From positions 19,420-83,419 of the forward strand of contig WGNA01000012.1 of NCBI GenBank assembly GCA_016124755.1: a DNA stretch of 64,000 bases, written 5' to 3'. The notes beneath the pieces are model-generated. The model was not told the DNA's origin and ran no database searches. It saw only the letters and a program-made list of their open reading frames with translations. Below are positions 1 through 10,670 of this stretch, one piece after another. Positions within the stretch are counted from its first letter, which is position 1, and each line of letters begins with the position of its first letter. Source of the DNA: Bacteroidota bacterium. Lineage in GTDB: Bacteria; Bacteroidota; Bacteroidia; NS11-12g; UBA9320. The position numbers and the translations under genes are program-made.

Positions 1-2
1 AT

Positions 3-1646
3 TCGGTAACCGGAATCGAAGTGAAACCGGTTACGAAAAAACCCGCACCGCCTTTTACAACCAGTACACTGCAACAGGAAGCCAGCCGTAAACTCGGTTA
101 TTCGGTTTCCCGAACGATGTCTGTTGCTCAGAAACTTTACGAGAACGGACACATTACTTATATGAGAACCGACAGTGTAAATCTTTCGGGTCTCGCACTC
201 AACGCAGCCAAACAGGAAATCGTCGGTCAGTACGGAGAGTCGTATTCCAAAGTCAGAAATTACACAACCAAATCTGCCGGAGCGCAGGAAGCACACGAAG
301 CCATTCGTCCAACGTACTTTGATCGCCGCACTGCCGGTGAAGATGCATCCGAAGAAAAACTTTACGACTTAATCTGGAAACGGGCCATCGCATCACAAAT
401 GAGCGATGCCATTGCAGAGAGAACGATTGTTAAAATTAAAAACGATCGCAACGAAACCATTTTTACCGCGAACGGTGAAGTGTTAAAATTCGATGGGTTT
501 TTAAAAGTATATCTCGAAGGTCACGACGATGATGAGGACGAAGAAACCGCCGGGTTACTTCCCCCGATAAAAGAAGGCGACCATCCGAATGCGGAAGCTT
601 TGGTTGCCACGCAGCGCTTTACCCGACCTCCCGGAAGATATACAGAAGCCAGTCTGGTTCGCAAACTTGAAGAACTCGGAATCGGCAGACCGAGTACGTA
701 TGCCCCAACTATTTCCACTATTCAGAAAAGAGGATACGTGGAGAAAGGAACCAAAGAAGGAGAAGAACGACAATACACCGTTCTCACTTTAAAAGGTTCG
801 GATATTCAGAAAAAGATTCAAAAGGAAAATACCGGCAGCGACAAAGGCAGATTGGTACCGAGTGATATTGGAAAAATTGTAACCGACTTCCTCATTGCCC
901 ATTTTGATAAGATCATGGATTACCGGTTCACCGCCAATGTTGAAAAGGAATTCGACGAGATCGCAAGCGGATTAAAAGAATGGAACAAGATGATTGACGA
1001 GTTCTATCATCCGTTTCACAAAACCGTTGACAACACACTGGATTCGGCAGATCGCGCAACCGGAGAACGTTATCTCGGTGACGAGCCCGGAAGTGGGAAA
1101 AGAGTAATTGCCCGAATGGGTCGGTTCGGCCCGATGATTCAGATCGGTGAGGCGGAAGGAGATGAAAAACCCAGGTTTGCCAGTCTTCCGAAAGGACAAA
1201 GCATCGAAAATATTTCATTGGAAGAAGCACTCGAACTTTTCCGATTGCCACGTGTGGTCGGAAAATTTGAAGATAAAGACATGAAGGTTGCCATCGGACG
1301 TTTTGGCCCGTATGTTCAGCATTCCGGCAGTTTTTATTCTTTGGCTAAAACCGATGATCCGTTAACAATTGACACAGATCGTGCGATTGAAATTATTCTC
1401 GACAAGCGAAAACGGGATGCCGAACGCATTATAAAACAGTTCGCCGAAGACGAGACTTTGGAGATTCTCAATGGCCGTTGGGGCCCTTATATTTCTCAAG
1501 GAAAGAATAACTTCAAACTTCCCAAAAATGTGGAACCGGCAACCTTGACGTACAACGAAGTACTCGACATTATTAAAAACCAGCCGGTAAAAAAAGGCAA
1601 GGCGAAACCCGCCGCAAAAGCAAAGGCTAAGGTTAAAAAGAAATAA
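3..1646 (+). CDS. topA: DNA topoisomerase I, C-terminal part (5' end outside window)
   Basis: Type IA topoisomerase that relaxes negative supercoils by transient single-strand cleavage. The reading frame is open to the left edge, so the Toprim domain and true start lie upstream; the GTG at 21 is internal. The active-site motif ITYMRTDS places the catalytic tyrosine at about 159-161. The motif GIGRPSTYAPTI follows about 170 residues later. The C-terminal part has no CxxC zinc fingers. It carries repeated RxGRFGPxxQ / GRWGPYISQG modules (topoisomerase C-terminal repeats) and a Lys/Ala-rich basic tail (KPAAKAKAKVKKK), as in other Bacteroidota TopA proteins. The next gene starts 5 bases after the stop, so the two are probably co-transcribed. 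Confidence 0.96.
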   Translation, partial: SVTGIEVKPVTKKPAPPFTTSTLQQEASRKLGYSVSRTMSVAQKLYENGHITYMRTDSVNLSGLALNAAKQEIVGQYGESYSKVRNYTTKSAGAQEAHEAIRPTYFDRRTAGEDASEEKLYDLIWKRAIASQMSDAIAERTIVKIKNDRNETIFTANGEVLKFDGFLKVYLEGHDDDEDEETAGLLPPIKEGDHPNAEALVATQRFTRPPGRYTEASLVRKLEELGIGRPSTYAPTISTIQKRGYVEKGTKEGEERQYTVLTLKGSDIQKKIQKENTGSDKGRLVPSDIGKIVTDFLIAHFDKIMDYRFTANVEKEFDEIASGLKEWNKMIDEFYHPFHKTVDNTLDSADRATGERYLGDEPGSGKRVIARMGRFGPMIQIGEAEGDEKPRFASLPKGQSIENISLEEALELFRLPRVVGKFEDKDMKVAIGRFGPYVQHSGSFYSLAKTDDPLTIDTDRAIEIILDKRKRDAERIIKQFAEDETLEILNGRWGPYISQGKNNFKLPKNVEPATLTYNEVLDIIKNQPVKKGKAKPAAKAKAKVKKK

Positions 1647-1651
1647 ATCCT

Positions 1652-2548
1652 ATGATCGACAGGAACGAAATATCGAACCTGATCTACCTTCTCGACGATA
1701 CCGATCGCGAAGTTATTGAACAGATCGAAGGACGAATTCTTTCATTAGGCACCGAGGTAATCGAGTTTCTCGAATCAGCCAGCGAGCAGGAAAACGACAA
1801 CATCCGTCTCGCCCGCCTTCGCGATTTGATCCGAAAACTAAAGAAAGACGAAGTACTCAAAGAACTGCTTCAATGGCGAAGAAGCGATGAGCAGGATCTT
1901 TTGGAAGGAATGATCATTTTGGAAAAAGTGGAATTCCCATTTGTCGATAAACAGAAAATCAATCAACTGATTGACAAAATAAAACTCGATGCCTGGCTCG
2001 AACTCAACTACGACCTCACGTCTTTTGAGCAGGTTAAGATTTTAAACTACATCTTTTTTAATCTGCACAAATTCAAAGGAAATACAGACAGCTACCACGA
2101 CTCGCACAACTCTTTTCTGAGTAAGGTGCTGGAAAACAAAACCGGAAACCCGATTTCGATGGCGATTGTGTATTCGTTAATTGCCCAGCGACTCAACATT
2201 CCGATTTACGGTGTTAATCTCCCGCAACATTTTGTATTGGGTTACCGGAGCGAAGAAGGATTAGAAATTATTAAGCGGTTTAATGATCCCGGACTCGTTG
2301 GTGCACACGACGGCGGTGATGTTATGTTTTACATCAATCCGTTCAGCGAAGGATTAATTCTCAATCACGAAAGTCTGAAATCGTTTCTGGAGCAATTACA
2401 CATCGAACCCAAAGAAGAATTTTTTTCGGTGTGCACGAATCTCGATATCATTCGCCGGGTTCTCCGAAATCTTTTGTATAGCTACGAGCGCGTTCACGAT
2501 AACGAAAAAGCGCTTTTGGTTCAGAAGCTGATCACGGCGATGGCTTAG
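1652..2548 (+). CDS. Transglutaminase-like (SirB1/Transglut_core2 family) protein
   Basis: A 298-residue soluble protein with no signal peptide. An alpha-helical N-terminal half leads into the family hallmark at residues 165-198 (GNPISMAIVYSLIAQRLN, then IPIYGVNLPQHFVLGY). This is the core of the SirB1-type transglutaminase-fold family. Family members typically lack the classical catalytic cysteine, and I see none in the equivalent place here, so enzymatic activity is doubtful and the exact role is unknown. It lies 5 bases downstream of topA on the same strand, suggesting translational coupling. It ends 5 bases before the convergent stop of the next gene, with no visible terminator between them. 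Confidence 0.85.
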   Translation: MIDRNEISNLIYLLDDTDREVIEQIEGRILSLGTEVIEFLESASEQENDNIRLARLRDLIRKLKKDEVLKELLQWRRSDEQDLLEGMIILEKVEFPFVDKQKINQLIDKIKLDAWLELNYDLTSFEQVKILNYIFFNLHKFKGNTDSYHDSHNSFLSKVLENKTGNPISMAIVYSLIAQRLNIPIYGVNLPQHFVLGYRSEEGLEIIKRFNDPGLVGAHDGGDVMFYINPFSEGLILNHESLKSFLEQLHIEPKEEFFSVCTNLDIIRRVLRNLLYSYERVHDNEKALLVQKLITAMA

Positions 2549-2553
2549 GTTTT

Positions 2554-5538
2554 TCACCGCACCAACATCACCATTCCTTTGGCATGTATTTTTTTCCCGG
2601 TGGGGTTAGTGGCTTCTATGGAATAAAAATATTCTCCTGCCGGTGATTCGCTATCTGAAAATTTTCCGTCCCAACTGGTGCCTTCATAGAGCTTTTCTCC
2701 CCAGCGGTTGTAAATGATTAATTGGTAGGTTTTAATTCCAACTGCATAAGGTTTGAATTCATCGTTGAGATTGTCGCCGTTCGGACTAAATGCCGAGGGA
2801 ACAAAAAATACCGGCTCGTATGGCAAACACAAAACATTGCTATGGCTTACCACGTTTTCATCTTCCCGGCTGACGGCCGATATTCTATAACAGCGTTGCC
2901 ACGTGTTTTCCTGACGGAAGTTTTCATCTGTTGCATCAAGACTGTCGGTTAAAATGGCAACCGGTTGAAAGATGGTTTCTCCGCCGTCGGAGGTAAAATT
3001 CTTTGCTTCTAAAATGTATTGCTTTACACCCAATGGCCATTCTTCGTACGCCGACCATTGTACCAAAGCCACTTCGTTGTTCTGCTGTTCGCCGGTAAGT
3101 TCAATGAGTTTTCCGATGTTGCTTTTGGGAGCAAGGTTGCCGCAAACATCTGCGGGTCGTACCGTGTAAACCGACTGCGGAATTTCATAGGATATTACTG
3201 CCGTGGAATCTTCTGTTTGTGTTAAGAGCTTTCCGTTTTGAAACAATTGGTAAGCGTTGGCGGAAGTGTGTGTGTTCCAAAAAATGTAGACGCTGTCTTC
3301 TTCTACTGAAGCTAATATTAATTTGGGTGTGTAGCCTTTTTCAAAGCCGGGAAGCACGTCAATCGATGCCGTATCGCGGGTTACACAACCGGTTGGGCCG
3401 AACAGGGTTTGTTGGATCTGGTATTTTCCGGGTTGGGAGTATTCGTGTTCTATTGCAGAAACTGTTGTTGTTGATTGAAGAACGCCATCGCCAAAATTCC
3501 ATTGAATACTGTCTATTGTAACCGGATATGAGCAGGTAGCTTTTAGCAAAAAAGGAACACAACCGTTGTTGGATTCTAATGTAATGCCCGGTCTGGGTGC
3601 AACTAAAATTTCAACTTCTTTATTGAGATTAAATGTGTCTTTGCAAAAGCCGTCGTTCACTGCTAAAGAAATAACATAATTCCCTGAAGCAGTATAGGTA
3701 TGCGAGATCACATTGGGCGACTGGGTTTGCTGTGTTTTTCCATCGCCAAAGTTCCATACATAGGTAACCGGCTTTCCCTTGAGATATACCGTGCTGGTAT
3801 TGGTGAGGTCATAAGCCAGCCACTGACAACCCACCGTGTCATCAACAACAAAAGAGGCAACCGGACTTTTTAATACGTCCACTGTATCGGAGTACCACAC
3901 AAAACCTCCTTGTTTGGTAAAAGCCTTCATTTTTACATAGTATTTCCCGGGGTTTGTATAGCTGTGTTCAACGCCCCAGATGCCATTGGCCAATCGTGTG
4001 TCATTGTTCATTTCCGCACTGTCGCCATCACCGAAATAAAACCGGTACATAACCCAATGAATGCTGTCGGAGGTGTTGGTAAATACAGCCGACTTGCCGG
4101 TGCAGGCCTGTTTTGAGGTAAAGGTAGCCCGTTTGTATGGAGAATTTTGTGGCCAAAATGACAAATATGAACCAACAACAACTCCTGGTTCAGGACTGCC
4201 CATTAAAGTTCTAAGGTCGTTCTGCCATTTTTCCATTTGACATCCAGAACCAAAAATATCTGGTCTTTTTATTTCAACAATGTTATTCCCTTGAGATCGA
4301 TTCGATATACAATACATCCTTCCATTGGGACCGATCAAATAGCCTTTCCACTCGGAAACAGCGATCAAATCAATATTCTGGTGATAACTTTCCTTGGTTT
4401 GGATATTATATTGACTCGGGTACACTTTTCTCACACCATTTTCATATTGAACATTAACCGTATAAAGGATTGAATCGTTTGGAGAAAAGCACACTGTTAA
4501 CAAGACATTTTCAGGCACTTTCTTAAGTTCATTTGGTATTGGATAATACTTAATGGCTTGATGACTTTCAAAAATGGATTCATATTTAGCAGTATCAATA
4601 CTGCCATCCAAATAATTAAATTTATAAACTCGCAGTGCGTTACAACCAACGCCACCATCCACCCTATTTCTTAATTCATAAGTATTATCATAACATATTA
4701 TTGCAAGCAATTCCCGACTATTCGAGATCGCCAAATTCGGATGTATATCGGGAGCAGAAGTAGTGCCCGCATATTGCCCCCCGGGAATTGAATAGTTGTG
4801 AACATTTTCTATCTCACCATTCAAAGAATTAAAATCTGAAACTACTAATCTGTTTGAGTCCATTTGACTAAAAATCCAGTAGTGATTGTCATTGGAAGAT
4901 TTTAATGAAACAGATGGTGACATTCCTGGAATGTTGCGTTTGTAATTGGATACTTTAAGTTGATAAGTAAGTTCAGGAATTGGTTGGCAAGAAATTAAGC
5001 TAAATTTTGAATTAGAATTTTGTTCGATTCTCACCAAATAACGCAAGCAGTTTTCTATCAAAGTGTCATGACCACCAACCCCAAAGAGTCTCTGGACGAT
5101 TGTTACAACCGCAGAGATGGTGTTATCTTTTACACCTAACATTGGGGCACTAAATCCTGATACATAATCGGATGCACTAAAATTGGGATCCGTATTCTCA
5201 GGTAACGTAATGGGCAAAATAATTGAATCCCCTTGTTGCCTTGGGAAATGAATTGTGAGGTTTCTACTGTATAAGATTAAAGATCCCGTTTCATCACATA
5301 AGGACATCGGAATAGATCGAAATTCTCCAAATCCAGGCCTATTTGCTATAGGTTGAATGAACTCCATTTTTGGTGGTTCATAATTAAAATTAAGTTGAAT
5401 ATCGTATTGAGGGAAGGAAGTTATTGGCCAAACATTCTGTTGTTGTGCATAAAGGCCGTTAAAAACAAACCCCATCAGAAGTGAGAGGGTTGCTCTACTT
5501 CTGATGGTGTTTGTGTTATAGAGATTGGAAAATCTCAT
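2554..5538 (-). CDS. Secreted PKD-repeat protein with T9SS type-B (gliding motility-associated) C-terminus
   Basis: A 994-residue predicted surface protein. The N-terminus has a basic start, a hydrophobic stretch (TLSLLMGFVFNGLYA) and probable cleavage before QQQN. Residues about 30-460 look like a beta-propeller (HYWIFSQMDSNRLVVSDFN, ILYTVNVQYENG). At least three PKD-like modules follow, with FYFGDGDSAE, YVWNFGDGKTQQ and IQWNFGDGVLQ. An Fn3-like stretch comes next. The C-terminal signal is the type-B form: VPSAFSPNGDNLNDEF ... LIIYNRWGEKLYEG ... KGMVMLVR. This should direct export through the T9SS and attachment to the cell surface. It is divergent from the next T9SS gene, with a 194-base gap. 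Binding target unknown. Confidence 0.9.
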   Translation of the reverse strand: MRFSNLYNTNTIRSRATLSLLMGFVFNGLYAQQQNVWPITSFPQYDIQLNFNYEPPKMEFIQPIANRPGFGEFRSIPMSLCDETGSLILYSRNLTIHFPRQQGDSIILPITLPENTDPNFSASDYVSGFSAPMLGVKDNTISAVVTIVQRLFGVGGHDTLIENCLRYLVRIEQNSNSKFSLISCQPIPELTYQLKVSNYKRNIPGMSPSVSLKSSNDNHYWIFSQMDSNRLVVSDFNSLNGEIENVHNYSIPGGQYAGTTSAPDIHPNLAISNSRELLAIICYDNTYELRNRVDGGVGCNALRVYKFNYLDGSIDTAKYESIFESHQAIKYYPIPNELKKVPENVLLTVCFSPNDSILYTVNVQYENGVRKVYPSQYNIQTKESYHQNIDLIAVSEWKGYLIGPNGRMYCISNRSQGNNIVEIKRPDIFGSGCQMEKWQNDLRTLMGSPEPGVVVGSYLSFWPQNSPYKRATFTSKQACTGKSAVFTNTSDSIHWVMYRFYFGDGDSAEMNNDTRLANGIWGVEHSYTNPGKYYVKMKAFTKQGGFVWYSDTVDVLKSPVASFVVDDTVGCQWLAYDLTNTSTVYLKGKPVTYVWNFGDGKTQQTQSPNVISHTYTASGNYVISLAVNDGFCKDTFNLNKEVEILVAPRPGITLESNNGCVPFLLKATCSYPVTIDSIQWNFGDGVLQSTTTVSAIEHEYSQPGKYQIQQTLFGPTGCVTRDTASIDVLPGFEKGYTPKLILASVEEDSVYIFWNTHTSANAYQLFQNGKLLTQTEDSTAVISYEIPQSVYTVRPADVCGNLAPKSNIGKLIELTGEQQNNEVALVQWSAYEEWPLGVKQYILEAKNFTSDGGETIFQPVAILTDSLDATDENFRQENTWQRCYRISAVSREDENVVSHSNVLCLPYEPVFFVPSAFSPNGDNLNDEFKPYAVGIKTYQLIIYNRWGEKLYEGTSWDGKFSDSESPAGEYFYSIEATNPTGKKIHAKGMVMLVR

Positions 5539-5691
5539 TTGATTAGTTTTTCAGGTAGTTATACGTTTGATTATTCGTTCGGTGAATCGAAGTTAATTCC
5601 AATCGCATGTACTTGCTGTCCATTCTCGAATTATGACATACATCAAATTTTCGCCCCCGTACAACCTTTCTCATCCAACCATCATCCTTAT

Positions 5692-5719
5692 TAAAATCCT
5701 TTACAGGATTTTAGTTTTT
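5692..5719 (+). terminator. Hairpin plus T-run in the leader of the 1641-residue T9SS gene
   Basis: A perfect 8-bp stem TAAAATCC / GGATTTTA with a 6-base loop is followed after one base by five T. It ends 13 bases before the ATG at 5733. Its position inside the leader suggests an attenuator or a processing site rather than the end of an upstream transcript, because the upstream gene is divergent. Confidence 0.4.
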
Positions 5720-5732
5720 CCAAACCACGCCG

Positions 5733-8700
5733 ATGAGACTTCGAACCGAAAATTTACCACAATCCAGAATCTTCCGTTGGAAGATTTTACGGTTAATTCC
5801 TTCTTTCTTTTTTCTGTTTTTTGGTTTTTCCATAAACCGGTCGAAGGCACAACCGGCAAATGATAATTGCACTTCCGCATTCGAAATTGTGGTTCCGCAA
5901 TCCGGAATGGGACGTGGAAATTTTACCGGACAAAAAGCAAAAATCGACAGTGCCGGTCGGGAAATCGGAGAACAATGCTCCGACGATATCACCCAATTCG
6001 GAAACTGCAACAAAACGGTTTGGTATAAATTCTCGATTGCCACCACCCGCGACGCAAACGTTATTCTGAAGCAACAAGACAGTTCGATTCCCCAAATCTT
6101 TGCTGGCTTTACCATTTATCGGGTGGATGATTGTTCGTATAACACCGGAAATCTTTCCCAGCAATTAATTCCGATTACCAAATTCGGGGAATCCGGCAAT
6201 ACCTGTTTGCAGGCCGGAACCTATTATGTACAAGTTGCTGCGCGAAATAATGCGAAAGGAATTCTTTGGGTTGATCTTGAAATTCAAAATGCACCGGCGG
6301 ACAAGTGGAATGAATATCAAACGCCATTGGAGATTATTCAGAAAACCGACATCCGTGCGGATAAATATATCGATACCCGTTGTTTGAGCATTGATTCAGT
6401 TGAGCTGCTGAACGGACTCACAACTGGCTATTGCAAAACATTTTGGGTAAAAATGGTTTTCCCGTCTGCCAGTGTTTTAAATTATTTATTAGCCATTAAT
6501 TATCAGACAGATTTTAAATACCGCGTTTTTCGCAATCAAATAGACATCGACAGTGTAAAAAGTAAAAAGCCTTTTTCGCTGATCGCACGAAATAAAACGG
6601 GCGAAATTATTCTCGAACCATGCAAGGGCATTTCCAACGACACCGTGTATTACGTGCAGTTTTTATTGCCGGTTGCCAATACCAACATGACCTTATCAAC
6701 CCTAACCGATTTTGAAATAAAAGATGCATGGAACACACCCGACACCGATTTTGAAATTACGACAGACAATAAATATTCAGCGCAAATTGTAAAACATTTT
6801 AACTGCACGTCTCTGCTCAGCGAACACAGATGTAAAGATGTGATTCCGGATTATTTTGTTCGGGAATTTCCTCAGTACAGTGAAATCGATACCTTTTTGT
6901 ATGGCTCATATATTATCGTTCACTCCAAAGAAAAAGGCCAGCTTTCCATTAATCTGGAAAGTAGATTGAGGTGGGATTTTTACCCTGTGTTATACCGGAT
7001 TTACAAAGGAGATATTCGCAAAAATTGTGATCTGGTACTGCATCAGGAATGTAACAATTTACATGGGGGAACCTTCTGTTTGGATACAGGTTATTACACC
7101 GTTTTAATTTCGAGAATTTCACATTGGTACGATGCGAGTTATGTTAAATTAACCATCAAACAAAAAGCGATTCCGGAAAATATAAAAGGTTATCATCATC
7201 AGGATGCAATTCAATTGGGAAATCTGATTCCTTCTGACCCGGTAAAAAGAAATATTAGCACCGAAACGGTACACTATCATTCAATAGATACAACGGTTAC
7301 ATTCGACACCTTTTCCAGAACCGGAAGATTGGAGTTTTTCGAATTTTATTTAACCGAAGCTTCCGCACTGGGAGTAAGTGAAAGTACAAATCAATCTTCT
7401 TATATTTATCTTTTTAAAGGAAAAATCTCAGATAATTCCATCCAATTTATTGATGGTCAGAATTACGGATACGGTTATAGAAACATTTGTACAATTCATG
7501 ATGTTGGCTATTACACACTGATTTCGTGGTACGATACTGCCTTATTTTACGACAACGACCAATGTGAATTACCCAACGTAAAAGTTTTGATTTCTGCTTC
7601 CGGAAGCTGCCCGATCGCACTGAAAAATTGGTCACCAAAAGCTTCTGTCAAAATAAACAACAACCAGGATCTGTTGTCGAATTCCAAGAATCTGAAAGGA
7701 ATAAATTACGTATATAACTTAGATTATTGTTACGAATGTTCCAGCATAACACCTGTTTCCGAGAAACCTGCATTTGCCTGCAAGAGGCCTTTCTTTACTG
7801 TATTCGACACCAGTTCATTCTTTTTCTATACATTTTATATTGCCAAAAACTGTGAAGTTCGATTACCCAAAACGGCTGTTTTATACAAAGGTGATCTGAA
7901 CTCCAATACGAATTTATGTCGTGACACCTTGAATATTGTTGACCCGTGTAATCCGTATGGAGGCCAGGTATTTTGTAATCTGGAAAGTGGATATTATACT
8001 ATAGTGATTTGCAACAAGGATTATGGCTTCCAAACAAACCCGACTATTGTGGTTACACCGCACCTGCCTTCTCCAAACGACAACGCTTATAACAGTTACG
8101 ATTTCGGAGAAATAAGTCAGGAGAAAAAAGACTATATATCTCCGGCTTTTCCGATTACCTGTAACACCCATTTTCACACAACCGATCCGTGCTATAGAAG
8201 ATATGGAAGTTATCAGATTTGGTGTCCAACAAGTGTTTACAAAAAATTTCCTTTCCCCGATACGTTGAATCGCAGCAGAAACCTCGACCGCAAAAATTTA
8301 TGGTACACATTTGTTGTGGAAGGTGCCTCCAATCTAACTATTTCTGTTAAAGGAACGGATTTCTGTCAGGAACGCATGAGTGTTTTTAAATATCTGGGTG
8401 ATGCAGATTTACCCTTTTCCTGGTTTCGCGATGCGGGTTTTGATAGTACATCAAATTCATTAAAGGAAATTGCATATAATGGTGATGAATCTTATACCAC
8501 TTGCTGCAAAAAATACATGACCTTCCAGAATGAAGGATGTGGCAAAACCCGATACTTTGTTCTGCTGGATGCTATTGATGACGTTCCATCTGAATACACG
8601 ATGTACGTGAATAAGACGAATATTCCGTTGCCCAATGCCCCGGGAGACCAATGTTCCGATCCTGCTACATTAAATATTAAATCGAATGGTTCGTACACTT

Positions 8701-10658
8701 CTACCACCAAAAATCATTGTCATACCTACGGCGGTTCTCCATTTGAAAATCTGGATAATCCCGACTTAAAAACCACATGGTTTAAAATATCGGTGAGCGA
8801 TTTAAAAAAATTCGACATGGCAATTCGCTATACCGGAAATGTTCAGTTCACAGGATTCTCAATTTATGCCGGAGACTGTGGAGCTCTCACTAAGGTTATT
8901 GATTTATTTGACCAGACTTCCTATTTCACATTGAGTTGTATGGGAGCCGGAAATTATTATATCCAGATTATTACGGAATCCCGGTTGAGCGGTGATCTCA
9001 GTTTCAAGATTGATATTAATTCCGTTGAAAATCCGAATTGCAAACCATACGACTACGCCGTTCCTCTGAGTGGATTTAACCAAAGCGGCGGATGTAATAA
9101 TGATACGGTAAGGTTTACCAATATTTCTTCCATTGGCGACGACATCCGGTATTACTGGCATTTGAACGGTGCGCAATTTTCCACATCTAAAGATCTGGAA
9201 TTTATTCGCCCGGATAAAGATTTAAAAGATTCGAACCGGATTCAGTTAATTGTTAGAAATAATAAATCCGGTATGGCAGATACCTCGGAGTTTTTATATG
9301 TTAATGATACCACTTCGTATTATATTAAAATTACCGATCCCGGCTCTGTAAGGTGTTCGGATACATTTGCCGGAACGTACACAACCAATTATCCGCACCG
9401 GTTAAATAATTTTTGGATTCCCACCGGTTTGTCCAAAAATCCGTATGATGAAAAACAAGTTTATACGCAATTCACCTATGGAAAAATAATACTGACAGCT
9501 ACCAGTGAAAATTGCATTTTAAAGGATACTCAAAACGTTCAATACGACAATACTTCCGGACTTCTTCCCGATACTTTATTAATATGCAACGGAACAGATC
9601 ACAACGAAATTGACCTGAGTTATGCAACGGCAATTGTTGTTAACGGAGTTCAATTTAAAGGAACAGTTGTAAAATTTAATACCCCCGGTAAATACAATAT
9701 ACGATTTGCCTATAATGGCTGCTATTTCTCCGATTCGGTTACGGTGAGTCGCGGTGGTGACGTTGAATACGACACACTTCAAAACACAATTACCAAGTGC
9801 ATTTATGATCCCGTAATTCTAAAAACGAATGAAAAATACAACACTTACCGGTGGTCAGATCAAACCACAAAAGAATCTATTGAAGTACTAAATCCCGGAA
9901 CCTATGAATTACTCGCCGAACGAAATACCTGCTCATTCGATGTTCATTATTTTAAGGTTGAAAATGATTCTGCATTAAAGCCGGTTTTGGTTTCCGATAC
10001 CTTTTGTTTCGGCGATTGGTTTACCTATCCCAAATTGAGTGATGGAATCAATTGGAAAAAGCGTTCACCCGATGCCGACAGCTTTGCCGTACTCACAAAA
10101 ACGGATTTATTCGTTGTGTTAAAAGACAGCATTTGTGAAATAACAGATTCTTCTACGCTGTTTGTGGTTAATCATAAAAACCAGATAAAAGATACATCTG
10201 TTTGTTTTGAAAATATTCCTTCAATCTGGTTAGATGCCGGTGATGCTTTGCAATACGACTGGACCGGACAGCATTATTTTGAGCGGCAATTTGAAACAAA
10301 TGCATACGGAAAATATATTTCTGTGCGAACCTTAAACGACGGTTGCAGCGACACCATTCATTTTGAAATAAAAGAAGATTGTCCGCTCAAAATTTTTATT
10401 CCAACCGCTTTTTCACCGAATACCGATGAACACAATCCGGTTTTCAAACCCATTATTTACGGACGATATGAGTGGTATGAACTCACCATTTTTAATCGCT
10501 GGGGTGAGGTTATTTTAAAAGATGTACGGGAAGGTGTTTGGGACGGAACCTATCAAAACGAAATTGTGCAAACCGGAATTTACACCGCCATTGTTCGGAT
10601 AAAAACAAAAGATCAGGCACCACAGATGTTTGTGGAGACAATTAGTGTTTTGCGGTGA
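5733..10658 (+). CDS. Giant secreted protein with PPC-like repeats and T9SS type-B C-terminus
   Basis: A 1641-residue predicted surface protein. It has a basic N-terminus and hydrophobic core (IPSFFFLFFGFSI), with likely cleavage after SKA before QPANDNC. The body contains repeated Cys-containing beta modules resembling pre-peptidase C-terminal (PPC) domains. Examples are FAGFTIYRVDDC...AGTYYVQVAA, VLYRIYKGDI...LDTGYYTVLI, VLYKGDLN...ESGYYTIVIC and FSIYAGDC...GAGNYYIQII. The last ~80 residues are a type-B gliding-associated signal: IPTAFSPNTDEHNPVF ... LTIFNRWGEVILKD ... VETISVLR. I recognise no catalytic domain, so it is probably an adhesin or structural surface protein. A hairpin with a T-run lies in its leader. 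The following gene is convergent, 12 bases away. Confidence 0.9.
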   Translation: MRLRTENLPQSRIFRWKILRLIPSFFFLFFGFSINRSKAQPANDNCTSAFEIVVPQSGMGRGNFTGQKAKIDSAGREIGEQCSDDITQFGNCNKTVWYKFSIATTRDANVILKQQDSSIPQIFAGFTIYRVDDCSYNTGNLSQQLIPITKFGESGNTCLQAGTYYVQVAARNNAKGILWVDLEIQNAPADKWNEYQTPLEIIQKTDIRADKYIDTRCLSIDSVELLNGLTTGYCKTFWVKMVFPSASVLNYLLAINYQTDFKYRVFRNQIDIDSVKSKKPFSLIARNKTGEIILEPCKGISNDTVYYVQFLLPVANTNMTLSTLTDFEIKDAWNTPDTDFEITTDNKYSAQIVKHFNCTSLLSEHRCKDVIPDYFVREFPQYSEIDTFLYGSYIIVHSKEKGQLSINLESRLRWDFYPVLYRIYKGDIRKNCDLVLHQECNNLHGGTFCLDTGYYTVLISRISHWYDASYVKLTIKQKAIPENIKGYHHQDAIQLGNLIPSDPVKRNISTETVHYHSIDTTVTFDTFSRTGRLEFFEFYLTEASALGVSESTNQSSYIYLFKGKISDNSIQFIDGQNYGYGYRNICTIHDVGYYTLISWYDTALFYDNDQCELPNVKVLISASGSCPIALKNWSPKASVKINNNQDLLSNSKNLKGINYVYNLDYCYECSSITPVSEKPAFACKRPFFTVFDTSSFFFYTFYIAKNCEVRLPKTAVLYKGDLNSNTNLCRDTLNIVDPCNPYGGQVFCNLESGYYTIVICNKDYGFQTNPTIVVTPHLPSPNDNAYNSYDFGEISQEKKDYISPAFPITCNTHFHTTDPCYRRYGSYQIWCPTSVYKKFPFPDTLNRSRNLDRKNLWYTFVVEGASNLTISVKGTDFCQERMSVFKYLGDADLPFSWFRDAGFDSTSNSLKEIAYNGDESYTTCCKKYMTFQNEGCGKTRYFVLLDAIDDVPSEYTMYVNKTNIPLPNAPGDQCSDPATLNIKSNGSYTSTTKNHCHTYGGSPFENLDNPDLKTTWFKISVSDLKKFDMAIRYTGNVQFTGFSIYAGDCGALTKVIDLFDQTSYFTLSCMGAGNYYIQIITESRLSGDLSFKIDINSVENPNCKPYDYAVPLSGFNQSGGCNNDTVRFTNISSIGDDIRYYWHLNGAQFSTSKDLEFIRPDKDLKDSNRIQLIVRNNKSGMADTSEFLYVNDTTSYYIKITDPGSVRCSDTFAGTYTTNYPHRLNNFWIPTGLSKNPYDEKQVYTQFTYGKIILTATSENCILKDTQNVQYDNTSGLLPDTLLICNGTDHNEIDLSYATAIVVNGVQFKGTVVKFNTPGKYNIRFAYNGCYFSDSVTVSRGGDVEYDTLQNTITKCIYDPVILKTNEKYNTYRWSDQTTKESIEVLNPGTYELLAERNTCSFDVHYFKVENDSALKPVLVSDTFCFGDWFTYPKLSDGINWKKRSPDADSFAVLTKTDLFVVLKDSICEITDSSTLFVVNHKNQIKDTSVCFENIPSIWLDAGDALQYDWTGQHYFERQFETNAYGKYISVRTLNDGCSDTIHFEIKEDCPLKIFIPTAFSPNTDEHNPVFKPIIYGRYEWYELTIFNRWGEVILKDVREGVWDGTYQNEIVQTGIYTAIVRIKTKDQAPQMFVETISVLR

Positions 10659-10670
10659 GAAGTACTGATT

